DNA from: Pelotomaculum schinkii
GTDB lineage: Bacteria; Bacillota; Desulfotomaculia; Desulfotomaculales; Pelotomaculaceae
Length of the DNA: 64,000 nt
Assembly: GCF_004369205.1 (NCBI RefSeq)
Contig: NZ_QFGA01000001.1
Location: forward strand, 992,001 to 1,056,000
Direction of reading: 5' to 3'
In this document: positions 35,150 to 43,990 of the stretch, in pieces
How the letters are laid out: every line of letters starts with the position of its first letter
Position numbering within the stretch: position 1 is the stretch's first letter
Notes under the pieces: generated by a model
Databases searched by the model: none
Told to the model about the DNA's origin: nothing
The model's input: the letters and a program-made list of their open reading frames with translations, nothing else
Made by a program: the position numbers and the translations under genes

Positions 35150-35977
35150 CTAGATATCTCTCCGAGAAAACACGCGTACGGCCATAGCTAGAAAAAACAG
35201 CATATAAAGCCCGGTATAGACCAGCATCCATACACTTGGTTCGGAACCGGCCCCAAAGGGACCCAACATGTAAGCGGAGTAAGACGCCCCGGACGCCGAC
35301 AATAAGTTGTAGACGATTTTTCTGTAAATGGCGTCGACCGGCATCACCAGGCTGGAAAATATGCCGATTTTAACAAGCACCTGGCTCCCCGCCAGGTGGC
35401 CGATTTGCTCCAGCATCCCGCCCACAAATCCGACGCTGTAAAGCATGAAGGAGGCCACCCCGTTGGCCAGGGTGGACAGAAAGGTGGTTCCCAGCAGGGT
35501 AACCGCCAGCAGAACCAGCGGCTGGAGACAAAAAAGCCCCAACGCACCCGGCCGGATCGGCACGCTCATACCGGTATTTACGCGTATGATAACCAGCACC
35601 GCAATATAAAAAAGGATGGCAAAAGCCGACAGGACTAGCCCGTAGCCCAGAAACTTGCCCAGTACAATTTCGGAGCGTCTGACCGGCCTGGGCACTATAG
35701 CGAAAATAGCGCCGTTTTCAATGTCCCCCGATATTGCCCCCACGGCGGCCATTACTGCCAGAAAGGCGATGATGAAGCTGCCGAAATAAAGGCCCAGGGC
35801 TAGAAACTGGGCAGCCATCAGTCCTTGCAGCGGTCCGGCGTGAGCCGCCATATCCCGGTAGCCATAGTGGACCCCGGTGGCGTAAAGGGCCAGGAAGACC
35901 ACCGCTAAAACCAGGGTTACCAGGAGTATGCGCCGTCGTATCACCTCTTTAACAGTTAACAGGGCCACTGCCGGCAT
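35150..35977 (-). CDS. ABC-2 type transporter permease
   Basis: A 275-residue membrane protein with six spans; LLTVKEVIRRRILLVTLVL at the start and GAIFAIVPRPVRRSEIVLGKFLG in the first large loop are typical of ABC-2 permeases that pair with an ATPase. ATG at 35977 with GGAGG 11 bases upstream is chosen; GTG at 35989 is possible. Its 5' end overlaps the ATPase gene by 29 bases. The substrate is unknown. Confidence 0.88.
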   Translation of the reverse strand: MPAVALLTVKEVIRRRILLVTLVLAVVFLALYATGVHYGYRDMAAHAGPLQGLMAAQFLALGLYFGSFIIAFLAVMAAVGAISGDIENGAIFAIVPRPVRRSEIVLGKFLGYGLVLSAFAILFYIAVLVIIRVNTGMSVPIRPGALGLFCLQPLVLLAVTLLGTTFLSTLANGVASFMLYSVGFVGGMLEQIGHLAGSQVLVKIGIFSSLVMPVDAIYRKIVYNLLSASGASYSAYMLGPFGAGSEPSVWMLVYTGLYMLFFLAMAVRVFSRRDI

Positions 35978-36884
35978 ACCCCTCACCACCTCCCTGAATT
36001 AAATTGACAAACAGGTCCTCCAGAGAATTATGCCTTGTCTGCAGGCTGAACAGGTAAGCGCCTGACCGGACCACCGCCGCGGCGAGAGATGGTATTTGTT
36101 CCCGTGAGCCCAGCGTTAACCTGACCAGACTATCGTTGACATGGCATGACCTGCTCAACGCGGCAAGTTCGTTAATCAACGGCGGAGTTAGGCCTTCCAC
36201 CTGCATTTCCACCGCCACTGTCTCCACCAGCAGTTCATCCATGGCACCCGCGGCCATGATTCTGCCCTGGTTGATAATAGCCACTTGGTCGCAGACCATT
36301 TCTACCTCGCTGAGCAGGTGACTGTTTAAAAATACTGTTTTACCGCGGCTGCGCAGTTCCATCATAATTTCGCGCACCTCGCGCCTCCCCAGAGGATCCA
36401 GGGCTGATGTGGGCTCGTCCAGGAATACCAGGTCGGGGTCGGGCAGCAGGGCGCAGGCCAAGCCGATCCGCTGCTGCATGCCTTTGCTGTAGGAGCCTAT
36501 TTTTTGCTTTCCCTTGCCGCCCAGCCCCACCTGATTCAGGACAGCCGGTATGCGCCTCATCTTTTCCTCGCCGGTCAGCTTGTAGAGGGAGGCATGGAAG
36601 GAAAGCAGCTCTTCACCGGTCAGCCACTCCTGGTAGCGGAAATTCTCCGGCAAAAAGCCCGTCTTGCGCCTGGCCTCCAGGTCGCCCAGCGGCCGCCGCA
36701 GGACCGAGGCTGTACCGGAGGTGGGGAAAAGAAGCCCTACCAGCATCTTGACCAGCGTGCTCTTACCCGCTCCGTTGGGACCCAGAAAACCAAAGATTTG
36801 TCCCTTATCAATCGCCAGGCAGATATCGCTGCAACCGGTTTTACTGCCATACATCTTGGTCAGGTTGCTAGTCTCCAGGATCAA
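35949..36884 (-). CDS. ABC transporter ATP-binding protein
   Basis: A 311-residue exporter ATPase. Walker A GPNGAGKST, the signature SYSKGMQQRIG, Walker B LVFLDEPTSAL and the His switch NSHLLSE are intact. The C-terminal 90 residues form the extra domain typical of CcmA-like exporter ATPases. TTG at 36884 follows AAGGAG. It overlaps the permease gene, so the two make one transporter. Upstream lies an ECF sigma/anti-sigma pair that may control it. Confidence 0.92.
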   Translation of the reverse strand: MILETSNLTKMYGSKTGCSDICLAIDKGQIFGFLGPNGAGKSTLVKMLVGLLFPTSGTASVLRRPLGDLEARRKTGFLPENFRYQEWLTGEELLSFHASLYKLTGEEKMRRIPAVLNQVGLGGKGKQKIGSYSKGMQQRIGLACALLPDPDLVFLDEPTSALDPLGRREVREIMMELRSRGKTVFLNSHLLSEVEMVCDQVAIINQGRIMAAGAMDELLVETVAVEMQVEGLTPPLINELAALSRSCHVNDSLVRLTLGSREQIPSLAAAVVRSGAYLFSLQTRHNSLEDLFVNLIQGGGEGYAGSGPVNC

Positions 36885-36982
36885 ACGGCCAACACTCCTT
36901 TCAAAATGACATTTAGGTTAGCAATGAGAACCGTCTCCTGTCACTAAAATGCTTTCGAAAAGGCTATCCAGAACACCATAAA

Positions 36983-37022
36983 GCCGGGGAATGGCAATTT
37001 AAAATTTAAAGCCACTCCCCGG
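36983..37022 (-). terminator. Hairpin between the anti-sigma and ABC genes
   Basis: CCGGGGAATGGC pairs with GCCACTCCCCGG (one mismatch). The T-run on the minus strand is weak (CTTTAT), so read-through to the ABC genes is possible. Confidence 0.55.
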
Positions 37023-37055
37023 ACATATGCCAAAAATGTTTTCTGGTCTGCCGCA

Positions 37056-38210
37056 CTACTTCATTGAGGCGGCCATTTGTTGAGCCTGCTCCAGGTCCAG
37101 GTTGCCAGCTATGGCATAAACAACGCCATTTTCCTGCCAGATCAGGCTGTTGATGTTGCCCCGCCCATTGTGATTCCCGGCGGCGCTTGGCGTTACAAAT
37201 ACACCCTGCTGTCCGGCCACGCTGACTTCTTGCGAAGAACCATCTATATCAGGCACCAGGATGGTGTGCTGCCAGTCGTCAACTGCGGCCAACTGCCTGC
37301 GCAGGTTGTCCGGCAGAAAAGGCAGGGCTAAAAGCGCGTCCCTTATAGCCGCCACATCCGAACCCGGGGCCACAAGTTCAGGACTCCGCCCCTGCAGCAC
37401 CATGACCCGGTTATCGTTGGCCCCGGCATATAAAGCCTGTACGGTGACCGGAAATTTGACCGTGAACATCTTGCCGTTGAGCTCGTCAGGCAATAACTTG
37501 CTGCTGCCAAGTGATTTTAGCACCTCGTTGGTTCTCATGGTATCCAGAGTGAGGTTCATGGTTCCACCGGTAGTTTTATTAAATTCCCGGACCTCAAAAC
37601 CCTCGGGTATAACAGCGGGCAACTTGAGCTGAAAATCCAGGGCTTCACCCGCTTCAGCCTGCGTTACCCTGAAAGACTCTGTCTTGCCGCTGAACTCAAG
37701 CTTACCGAAATTTTCAATATTTACCTGCCCGGCGCCCTCGCGTATACTTCTTTCAATATTAGCCATATCCTCAGGCGTAATACTTATGGTTGTTACCTTC
37801 TCAACCCGGAAAATGCTCAGTAGTTCACTTGCCGCTGAACGGACGGAACCAAAACTGAAGATTGTAGCTATGGCCAGTACAACCACTGCCGAAACGGCAG
37901 CTGAACGATATTTTGCAAACATGCTAAACACTCCTTTCCCACGGCGCGAGGCGATCCGGTCCTGTAACTTGCCCCTGTTGAACCTGCTCCAGGCCAGGCC
38001 TGTGTCAACAGAGTCACTGGTCAGCGCGTGGTAATAACCGGTTAGCTTGGCGTTGGTATAGTTCTGATTATCCTTTAGACGCTCCGCTGCAGCACAACAT
38101 GCATCGCAGCCCAACAGGTGTTCTTCCAGCCGCTTGCTGTCAGATTTATTTAATTCCCCGTCCAGGTAAGCCTGCAGGGTACCGATATCATAACAGCGCA
38201 CCTCAATCAC
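37056..38210 (-). CDS. Transmembrane anti-sigma factor with zinc-finger domain
   Basis: A 384-residue protein. The N-terminal 45 residues carry the zf-HC2 zinc-binding motif (EEHLLGCDACCAAAERL) found in anti-sigma factors; one membrane span (AVSAVVVLAIATIFSFGS) is followed by an extracellular domain of about 260 residues ending in a DUF4367-like part (VSVAGQQGVFVTPSA, WQENGVVYAIAG). It should hold the ECF sigma factor inactive until an outside signal releases it. It overlaps the sigma gene by eight bases. Confidence 0.88.
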   Translation of the reverse strand: MIEVRCYDIGTLQAYLDGELNKSDSKRLEEHLLGCDACCAAAERLKDNQNYTNAKLTGYYHALTSDSVDTGLAWSRFNRGKLQDRIASRRGKGVFSMFAKYRSAAVSAVVVLAIATIFSFGSVRSAASELLSIFRVEKVTTISITPEDMANIERSIREGAGQVNIENFGKLEFSGKTESFRVTQAEAGEALDFQLKLPAVIPEGFEVREFNKTTGGTMNLTLDTMRTNEVLKSLGSSKLLPDELNGKMFTVKFPVTVQALYAGANDNRVMVLQGRSPELVAPGSDVAAIRDALLALPFLPDNLRRQLAAVDDWQHTILVPDIDGSSQEVSVAGQQGVFVTPSAAGNHNGRGNINSLIWQENGVVYAIAGNLDLEQAQQMAASMK

Positions 38211-38736
38211 TTCCCTTGAACTTGGTGTATTCTACCCTGAATTTGGCGCGAGCACGGGCCAACACAGTACCTACAGAGGATTGTTTGATACCGGTGGCGC
38301 GGGCGATCCCGGCATAATCCATCCCGGAAAACCTGAGTAGAAGGCAGGCCCGGTCCCTTTCCGGGAGCTGCTCCAAGACCTCTCTGGTCAAGGCAATTTC
38401 CTCTCCCCGCACCAGTAATTCCTCCGGTCCGTCCCCGGCCAGTACCTCAGCCAGACCGGCGCTCACCTCGCGACGAGACCTGCTATTCTCACTGCGCAGG
38501 TGGTTGTAAGCGAGGTTGGTCGCAACTCTGGCCAGCCAACCGCCCATATTTGACGGTTCAGGGGGAGGCGCCTGGTAAAGCCGAATAAACGTTTCCTGGG
38601 CAATGTCCTCCGCGGCGGCGCGATTACCCAGAAGGCAGGTGAGATGGCGGCAAATGGCCGGGTAGTGGCGGTCAAAAAGCTCTCTAAAGCCGTTATGGCT
38701 GCTTATGGGCTTGTCGGCTGTCGACTGCAGGGCCAT
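38203..38736 (-). CDS. ECF-type RNA polymerase sigma factor
   Basis: A 177-residue sigma-70 family factor of the extracytoplasmic type. Region 2 (FRELFDRHYPAICRHLTCL, AAAEDIAQETFIRLYQ) and region 4 (LPERDRACLLLRFSGMDYA, ARATGIKQSSVGTVLARAR) are both present and region 3 is absent, as expected. ATG at 38736 is chosen with AGGGGG nine bases upstream; a longer frame to 38889 has no support. It is followed directly by its anti-sigma gene; the ABC exporter beyond may be its target. Confidence 0.9.
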   Translation of the reverse strand: MALQSTADKPISSHNGFRELFDRHYPAICRHLTCLLGNRAAAEDIAQETFIRLYQAPPPEPSNMGGWLARVATNLAYNHLRSENSRSRREVSAGLAEVLAGDGPEELLVRGEEIALTREVLEQLPERDRACLLLRFSGMDYAGIARATGIKQSSVGTVLARARAKFRVEYTKFKGSD

Positions 38737-38870
38737 TCCCCGGTACCCCCTGGTGTTTTGGCTTTCATTTACTAAACAGAGACAAAGGGCTATTTGTGAC
38801 AGGTTAGCCTTATAAATTATATCATAAAATAAATAACCGGCTGTTAAGCCGGATGACAGATGATTTTTTA

Positions 38871-39347
38871 CTATTGGCCGGTTGAACATTCTCCTTTACC
38901 GGACAGGTTGCTTTTCCACATGATGATGGCGTCCTCGTTGTTATCCGTATAGTATTTCTTGCGGCGGCCTTTTTCCACAAAACCCAGCGCCTCGTAAAGC
39001 CGCCTGGCTGCTGTATTGGTGGGGCGGACCTCCAGGGTCATTCCGGTGGAGCCTTTTTCTACCGCCAGTCTGATCATTTCCAGCATCAACGACTTGCCGA
39101 TATTTCTCTGCCGGTAGTCCGGGTGGACCGCCACGTTGGTTATATGAGCCTCGTCCAGAATCAGCCACATCCCGCTGTAACCCACCACCTTATGCCCGCT
39201 CAAGGCCACGATGTAATGGGCCAGGTTATTCTGCAGAAGCTCGTAAGCAAAAGCATAGTAGGACCAGGGCGCAGGATAGGACACTTCTTCTATATCCAGT
39301 ACCTGGTTTAAGTGCTCCAGGCGCATACTTGTAAAAACGAGCTTCAA
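38871..39347 (-). CDS. rimI: Ribosomal protein alanine N-acetyltransferase
   Basis: A 158-residue GNAT acetyltransferase. VYP-like SYPAPWSYYAFAYEL near the start, the acetyl-CoA site in VHPDYRQRNIGKSLM and LEVRPTNTAARRLYEALGF are typical of RimI, which acetylates the N-terminus of ribosomal protein S18. TTG at 39347 follows seven G residues, five bases after the tsaB stop, so tsaE-tsaB-rimI form an operon. Confidence 0.9.
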   Translation of the reverse strand: MKLVFTSMRLEHLNQVLDIEEVSYPAPWSYYAFAYELLQNNLAHYIVALSGHKVVGYSGMWLILDEAHITNVAVHPDYRQRNIGKSLMLEMIRLAVEKGSTGMTLEVRPTNTAARRLYEALGFVEKGRRKKYYTDNNEDAIIMWKSNLSGKGECSTGQ

Positions 39348-39352
39348 ACATT

Positions 39353-40063
39353 TTACCCCCCCGGACAATTTTTTCGCAGCCAGGTCAACTCTGCCTCGGA
39401 AGGCCTGATGTACTCAGGCTGCAGGGCAGACGGGTCAATACCACGGCCTTCCCGCAAAGCTGCCAGACCCAGTTCCGCTACGGCCGCCCCCCTGGGAAAG
39501 CTCGCGGCCTGAGGCGCGAGTCTTGCCATGCTGCCAAGGGCATCCCGCAGCTGGGCTCCATAAACAGGGACCCCGTCACCCAAAAGGGTCACCGGCCGCT
39601 TGAATTCCAAAATAATTTCAGCCAGCCGCGACGGGCCAACGGCCGCAGGACCCTGTATACAATTAGCAACCCCACCCTGGCAATCATATATGGCGGTATA
39701 AACCTCGTTCTTGCGGGCGTTCAGTATGGGGCAGACCAGGCCGCCGCTCCCGGCCAGGGGATGCGCCAGCGCCGTCAGGGTTGAAATACCCACCACCGGA
39801 AGTCCCCAGACCCAGGCCAGCGCCTTGGCGGTGCTCATGCCGATACGCAGGCCGGTGAAAGAACCAGGGCCGCCTGAAACCGCTATACCGGTCAGCTTAC
39901 GGCGGTCTATCTCCGACTCCTCCAGCACAGCCTTGAGCATTGGAAGGAGGTTTACGGAATGTGTCCGCCGGTTCAACACCATGCGTTCAGCCAAGATCCC
40001 CCCCTGGCCGGCTACCGCGACCGAGGCCACCGGTGTGGCAGACTCAACTCCCAGAACAAACAA
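39353..40063 (-). CDS. tsaB: tRNA t6A modification protein TsaB
   Basis: A 236-residue protein of the actin/ASKHA fold, a partner of TsaD in making N6-threonylcarbamoyladenosine at position 37 of ANN-reading tRNAs. LGVESATPVASVAV is the N-terminal phosphate loop, SGGPGSFTGLRIGMSTAKAL the central motif and LNARKNEVYTAIY is also typical. TTG at 40063 overlaps the tsaE 3' end by 20 bases. Confidence 0.92.
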   Translation of the reverse strand: MFVLGVESATPVASVAVAGQGGILAERMVLNRRTHSVNLLPMLKAVLEESEIDRRKLTGIAVSGGPGSFTGLRIGMSTAKALAWVWGLPVVGISTLTALAHPLAGSGGLVCPILNARKNEVYTAIYDCQGGVANCIQGPAAVGPSRLAEIILEFKRPVTLLGDGVPVYGAQLRDALGSMARLAPQAASFPRGAAVAELGLAALREGRGIDPSALQPEYIRPSEAELTWLRKNCPGG

Positions 40064-40520
40064 CAGACATCAACCCCTCAACCACCAGCCGGTACCTATC
40101 ACCCCGCGGGAGCATCCTGATCTCCCTGAATTCGTCTTGGGTACCCCTGTTTATAAGAATTTCCAACCTTTCCGCAGGAAGAGCTTCCCGCACCCGTTCC
40201 GCCCATTCTATCAGAGTTACGCCATCTCCGTAAAAAATATCTTCATAACCAAGGTCATCCAAATCACCGGGGCCGTTAAGCCGGTAGACATCCAGGTGAT
40301 AAAGCGTCAGTTTCCCGTGGTATTCATTAACCAGGTTAAAAGTGGGACTGGTCACCGGGTCTTCAATACCCATACCGCGGGCCACCCCTTGGGCAAAACA
40401 GGTTTTTCCGGCGCCAAGCTCCCCTTGCAGGCAGACTATGTCGCCGGCTGTTAGAAACGATCCCAGCATCATTCCGATCCGGGCCGTTTCTTCCGGCGAC
40501 TTCGTGTTTGTGTAAAACAA
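40044..40520 (-). CDS. tsaE: tRNA t6A modification ATPase TsaE
   Basis: A 158-residue P-loop ATPase. CLQGELGAGKTCFAQGVARG is the Walker A region and PTFNLVNEYHGKLTLYHLD the typical following segment. It works with TsaB and TsaD in t6A formation. TTG at 40520, following GGAGTG, gives the usual length; an ATG at 40553 has no ribosome site. First gene of the tsaE-tsaB-rimI operon. Confidence 0.92.
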   Translation of the reverse strand: MFYTNTKSPEETARIGMMLGSFLTAGDIVCLQGELGAGKTCFAQGVARGMGIEDPVTSPTFNLVNEYHGKLTLYHLDVYRLNGPGDLDDLGYEDIFYGDGVTLIEWAERVREALPAERLEILINRGTQDEFREIRMLPRGDRYRLVVEGLMSVVCSGS

Positions 40521-40618
40521 TCTTTTCACTCCAGTATATGACGCCTTTTGCATGATAGTATTAATATTATAACCTTTGCCGCCATGGGGCAATCCCCCCA
40601 ATTACTATAATTCACCAT

Positions 40619-40647
40619 GAAAAAACAAAACCCTCCACCGGGAGGGA
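40619..40647 (-). terminator. Terminator after the response regulator gene
   Basis: CCCTCC and GGAGGG form the stem; TTTTGTTTTTT follows on the minus strand. Confidence 0.8.
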
Positions 40648-40674
40648 GAAAGTATGGTCGAACCTGGGGACCGC

Positions 40675-41082
40675 TTAAGCATAATCTCTAATTAAAGTTT
40701 TTTTATAGCATGAATGCTTCCATTCCATGTTCTCCAGGAGTTCCTTGATTTTCTCTACGTCAAAGGGCTTGGCAATGCAGCACAGCGCCCCCCCTTCCAT
40801 GGCCCTGGTGACGGTTTCCTCTGAACCGTATGCTGTCATGATAATCACCTCGGTTTCGGGGAGCATCGCTTTAATTTTACCAAGCGCTTCAAGGCCTCCC
40901 ATCAGGGGCATCCGTACATCCATAAAAACCAGGTCAGGGTGGCTGGCTTTAGCAATATCTACAGCTTCCAGCCCGTTCCTGGCGGTATATACTTGGTGCC
41001 CCACTTCCCTGATTACAATATCGAGAAGGTAACGCACCCCGGGCTGGTCATCAACAATCAAAATTTTTAGGGGTTCTGACAT
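40675..41082 (-). CDS. Single-domain response regulator (Spo0F-like)
   Basis: A 135-residue receiver domain without an output domain. The acidic pair is in ILIVDDQPGVR, the phospho-acceptor Asp in LVFMDVRMPL, the Thr in VIIMTAYGS and the Lys in CIAKPFDVEK. Such proteins relay phosphate, Spo0F to the sporulation phosphorelay. Here it may be Spo0F, but many anaerobes have several. ATG at 41082 follows GAGAGGTGAT. Single gene. Confidence 0.85.
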   Translation of the reverse strand: MSEPLKILIVDDQPGVRYLLDIVIREVGHQVYTARNGLEAVDIAKASHPDLVFMDVRMPLMGGLEALGKIKAMLPETEVIIMTAYGSEETVTRAMEGGALCCIAKPFDVEKIKELLENMEWKHSCYKKTLIRDYA

Positions 41083-41202
41083 TATTACATCACCTCTCAA
41101 CACTGCGTTACATCTAATAACATTACAGTATAATAATACCAACATTATTATACGACATGCGTTTGCAAATTCCTTTTATAAATCCATTAAAATCTTTTAA
41201 TT

Positions 41203-42345
41203 CTATATTTCTCCATCAAACGGAAAACACCTTTGACCATTGATAAAAACTTGCTCAACCCGTGATGAAATATCCAGGGGATAACCGTCCCAGATAACAA
41301 TATCCGCGTCTTTGCCCGGCTCGATACTCCCCAGGCGACCTTCCAGTCCGAGGATGACGGCAGCGTTAATAGTTACAGCCTGCAGCGCCTGCTCATCGGA
41401 CAACCCCCCCTTTTTGGCCAGGGCGGCTGAAGCTGCCAGGTACTGAATAGGGACCGCCGGGTGGTCGGTCATAATGGCGAAGGTAACTCCCGCGCCCGCC
41501 AGGACCGCTGCCGTCTTCAGGGTAATACCCTGCATTTCCACCTTCACCCTGTTGGTAATGAGCGGTCCAACCACTGCAGGTATACCTTTGGCCGCTAACT
41601 GCTTAGCCACCAGATGACCTTCCGTGCAGTGCTCAATCACCAGCTTGACCCCGAACTCACCGGCAATCCGGACAGCGGTCATGATATCATCAGCCCGGTG
41701 AGCGTGCACGCGCAACGGCGCCTCCCTTTTCAGCACCCTGGACAGCGACTCCATTTTCAGGTCCTTTTCGGGGTTCTCTTTTTTTAAATAATTTTGGCCC
41801 TTGGTCAGCGTCTCCCTTAAAAGAGCAGCTGAGGCCATACGGGTGGCGGGCATTTTTTTATCAGGCCCGTAGCTGCGCTTGGGGTTCTCCCCCAGCGCCG
41901 CTTTCAGTCCGGCCGGGAAGCGGACTATCATCTCATCTATCACAGTCCCGTGTGTTTTCATAGCCACCATTTCCCCGCCGATGATATTAGCGCTGCCCGG
42001 CCCCGTAACTACAGTGGTGACACCACCCGCCAGGGCGTCACGAAAACCCAGATCGGCGGGATTAACGGCGTCTATAGCCCTCAGGTGGGGAGTCACCGGA
42101 TCGGTGTTTTCATTGCAGTCATCGCCTTCCTCCCGGTAGATCTCCTCCACGATGCCCACGTGGCTGTGGGCGTCAATTAAACCCGGCATAACAACCTTTC
42201 CTGAAACATCTACGGGCTCAGCGCCGGAAGGAACAATCACTCCTTCCATCACAGCGGTTATTTTATCCCCGTCGATCAGGACTGTGCCCCTGTCAATGAC
42301 AGGCCCCGCCATCGTTATAACTCTTCCGCCTACTAGGGCCAGCAC
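41203..42345 (-). CDS. Amidohydrolase (imidazolonepropionase-like)
   Basis: A 380-residue metal-dependent hydrolase of the amidohydrolase superfamily. GLIDAHSHVGI has the metal-binding His-x-His, VHAHRADDIMTAVR and VIEHCTEGHLV give further His ligands and FAIMTDHPAVP the catalytic Asp. SIEPGKDADIVIWDGYPLD is the typical C-terminal return strand. Substrate unknown; it may act on a cyclic amide or peptide. Confidence 0.88.
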   Translation of the reverse strand: MLALVGGRVITMAGPVIDRGTVLIDGDKITAVMEGVIVPSGAEPVDVSGKVVMPGLIDAHSHVGIVEEIYREEGDDCNENTDPVTPHLRAIDAVNPADLGFRDALAGGVTTVVTGPGSANIIGGEMVAMKTHGTVIDEMIVRFPAGLKAALGENPKRSYGPDKKMPATRMASAALLRETLTKGQNYLKKENPEKDLKMESLSRVLKREAPLRVHAHRADDIMTAVRIAGEFGVKLVIEHCTEGHLVAKQLAAKGIPAVVGPLITNRVKVEMQGITLKTAAVLAGAGVTFAIMTDHPAVPIQYLAASAALAKKGGLSDEQALQAVTINAAVILGLEGRLGSIEPGKDADIVIWDGYPLDISSRVEQVFINGQRCFPFDGEI

Positions 42346-42462
42346 TTTATCTACTTCCTTTCCATAATATATAAGCCGTGGGCAGCCCGGCCAAAAAACT
42401 AAAACACCCTTGCCGGGTCCGGCAAAGGTTTTATTGATGTCATCCCATACGGCGCTTTAGGC

Positions 42463-42813
42463 TTATAAGTCAACCAGCCCGAGACTGATTTCAACGGCTT
42501 GGTTGACCCTGGCCATCATCTCACCATCCAGAGCGCTCACCTTCTCCATCAACCTGCTTTTGTCGATGGTCCTGATTTGCTCGAGGAGAATGACTGAATT
42601 CTTTTCAAGCCCCCCTGGCCCTGCCGGCATCTCGACGTGAGTCGGCAGTTTGGGCTTTTCTATACTGGAGGTTATGGCCGCCACAATTGTAGTGGGGCTG
42701 TACTGATTACCAATATCATTCTGAATAATAAGCACCGGCCTGGTCCCTCCTTGTTCGGAGCCTACAACCGGGCTTAAATCCGCGAAATAAATATCTCCCC
42801 TCCGGATCAGCAT
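42463..42813 (-). CDS. ndoA: MazF-type endoribonuclease toxin NdoA
   Basis: A 116-residue toxin cutting RNA at specific short sites. [20 protein letters not shown] is the family start, followed by [13 protein letters not shown] and [15 protein letters not shown]. It pairs with the antitoxin gene immediately upstream (2-base gap). Matches Bacillus EndoA in length and motifs. Confidence 0.93.
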   Translation of the reverse strand: MLIRRGDIYFADLSPVVGSEQGGTRPVLIIQNDIGNQYSPTTIVAAITSSIEKPKLPTHVEMPAGPGGLEKNSVILLEQIRTIDKSRLMEKVSALDGEMMARVNQAVEISLGLVDL

Positions 42814-42815
42814 GT

Positions 42816-43091
42816 TTATTTTACCCCCGGAAAAGGGAGTTCGTAAATACGTGATACCTCTGCTTCAAGACGGGAGTGCTCCAGCGCCAGGGCCAGGTTA
42901 ATTTTTGCCATTTCCAGGTATCCTCTTTTCATCTGTTCCCTTAAAAGTCGCCTTTTGCGCTCCGAAATATAAAGCTTCATGGCCTCACGGATAAATTCAC
43001 TGCGGTTTAATTGCTCAGCGGCAGCAATCCCGTCAACTTCTTCCAGAAGTGAGTCGGGCAAGCTAATCATGACTCTCTTTACCTGGGACAC
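42816..43091 (-). CDS. ndoAI: CopG-type antitoxin NdoAI
   Basis: A 91-residue antitoxin. The N-terminal ribbon-helix-helix ([34 protein letters not shown]) binds DNA for self-regulation; the C-terminal tail blocks NdoA. GTG at 43091 follows GGAGG; a frame extending to 43145 lacks a ribosome site. Confidence 0.88.
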   Translation of the reverse strand: MSQVKRVMISLPDSLLEEVDGIAAAEQLNRSEFIREAMKLYISERKRRLLREQMKRGYLEMAKINLALALEHSRLEAEVSRIYELPFPGVK

Positions 43092-43174
43092 AGGCGGTCC
43101 TCCCCCACGAAGCTGCATAGAACATGTATACCATATTATATACACTATGGCTTCAATTATGTCAATATCACAAG

Positions 43175-43666
43175 CTAATCCTTTACCGCGCCCGGACCCC
43201 GCGAGAGAACGACTTTGCCGGTCCGGACGATTTCTACAACGCCAAAATCCTGCAGCACTTCACAGAAAGCGTTGATTTTCTTTTCGTCGCCAAGGATCTC
43301 AATAACCATGGTTTCCCTGCTGACATCTATAATGTTGGCCCTGAAAACGGAGACCAGGTTGACGATTTCGGAGCGGCGGTTTGACTCCGCCCTTACCTTA
43401 ATCAGAGCCAGTTCGCGGTCTACCGAAACCTCCGACTTGATTTCAACGATTTTAATCACATCAATCAGCTTGGACAATTGCTTCATGACCTGGTCCAGGA
43501 TTTGCGTGTCACCGTTAACATCCAGGGTTATACGTGTTACATCCGGCTGTTCGGTATAACCGGCGGTAATGCTTTCAATATTAAAGACCCTCCTGCTGAG
43601 GAGACCGGATATGCGTGCCAGTACACCCGGTTTGTTGACAACAAGAACGGCAAGTGTGCTCTTCAA
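43175..43666 (-). CDS. ilvN: Acetolactate synthase small subunit
   Basis: A 163-residue regulatory subunit with an ACT domain (LAVLVVNKPGVLARISGLLS) and the C-terminal ALS_ss domain (DRELALIKVRAES). It binds valine and controls the large subunit IlvB in branched-chain amino acid synthesis. TTG at 43666 follows GGGGGG. No ilvB is adjacent, which is unusual; the large subunit must lie elsewhere. Confidence 0.9.
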   Translation of the reverse strand: MKSTLAVLVVNKPGVLARISGLLSRRVFNIESITAGYTEQPDVTRITLDVNGDTQILDQVMKQLSKLIDVIKIVEIKSEVSVDRELALIKVRAESNRRSEIVNLVSVFRANIIDVSRETMVIEILGDEKKINAFCEVLQDFGVVEIVRTGKVVLSRGPGAVKD

Positions 43667-43990
43667 AATCAAACCCCCCGCTAACGCCCCGGCAGGGGCG
43701 AACTTTTTTAAATTCTACCATAAATTTCGCGCCCCGCCTACCCGTAAGCAAATCCGTGAAAACAAAGGAAGCAGGGGGACGGTTCTTTTGCTTCCTTAAA
43801 TAATCGTACAACTACCCAGCTCACAGAGCGAATCCCCAAAAATGCAGGTGCGGATTCATTCGCAAAAATGTTAAATTAACCGCCGCAAGTCCGGTGGCGC
43901 CGCTATTGCGGCGTGGGTAACATATCATAAGTATTTGAGATCTGGTTAAAGTCATTTTGTCGGCTCAAATTTCTTCTAAGCAAACTAATT
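43667..43990. other. Intergenic region with hairpins
   Basis: Holds CGCCCC/GGGGCG (43684-43699) just upstream of ilvN and the REP-like hairpin at 43766-43797. No gene. Confidence 0.4.
43766..43797. repeat. REP-like hairpin element
   Basis: AAGGAAGCA and TGCTTCCTT enclose GGGGGACGGTTCT. Hairpins with this core (AGGGGGACGGTTCT) recur, as I recall, across Peptococcaceae genomes next to REP-type transposases; only one copy is in this window. Confidence 0.4.
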
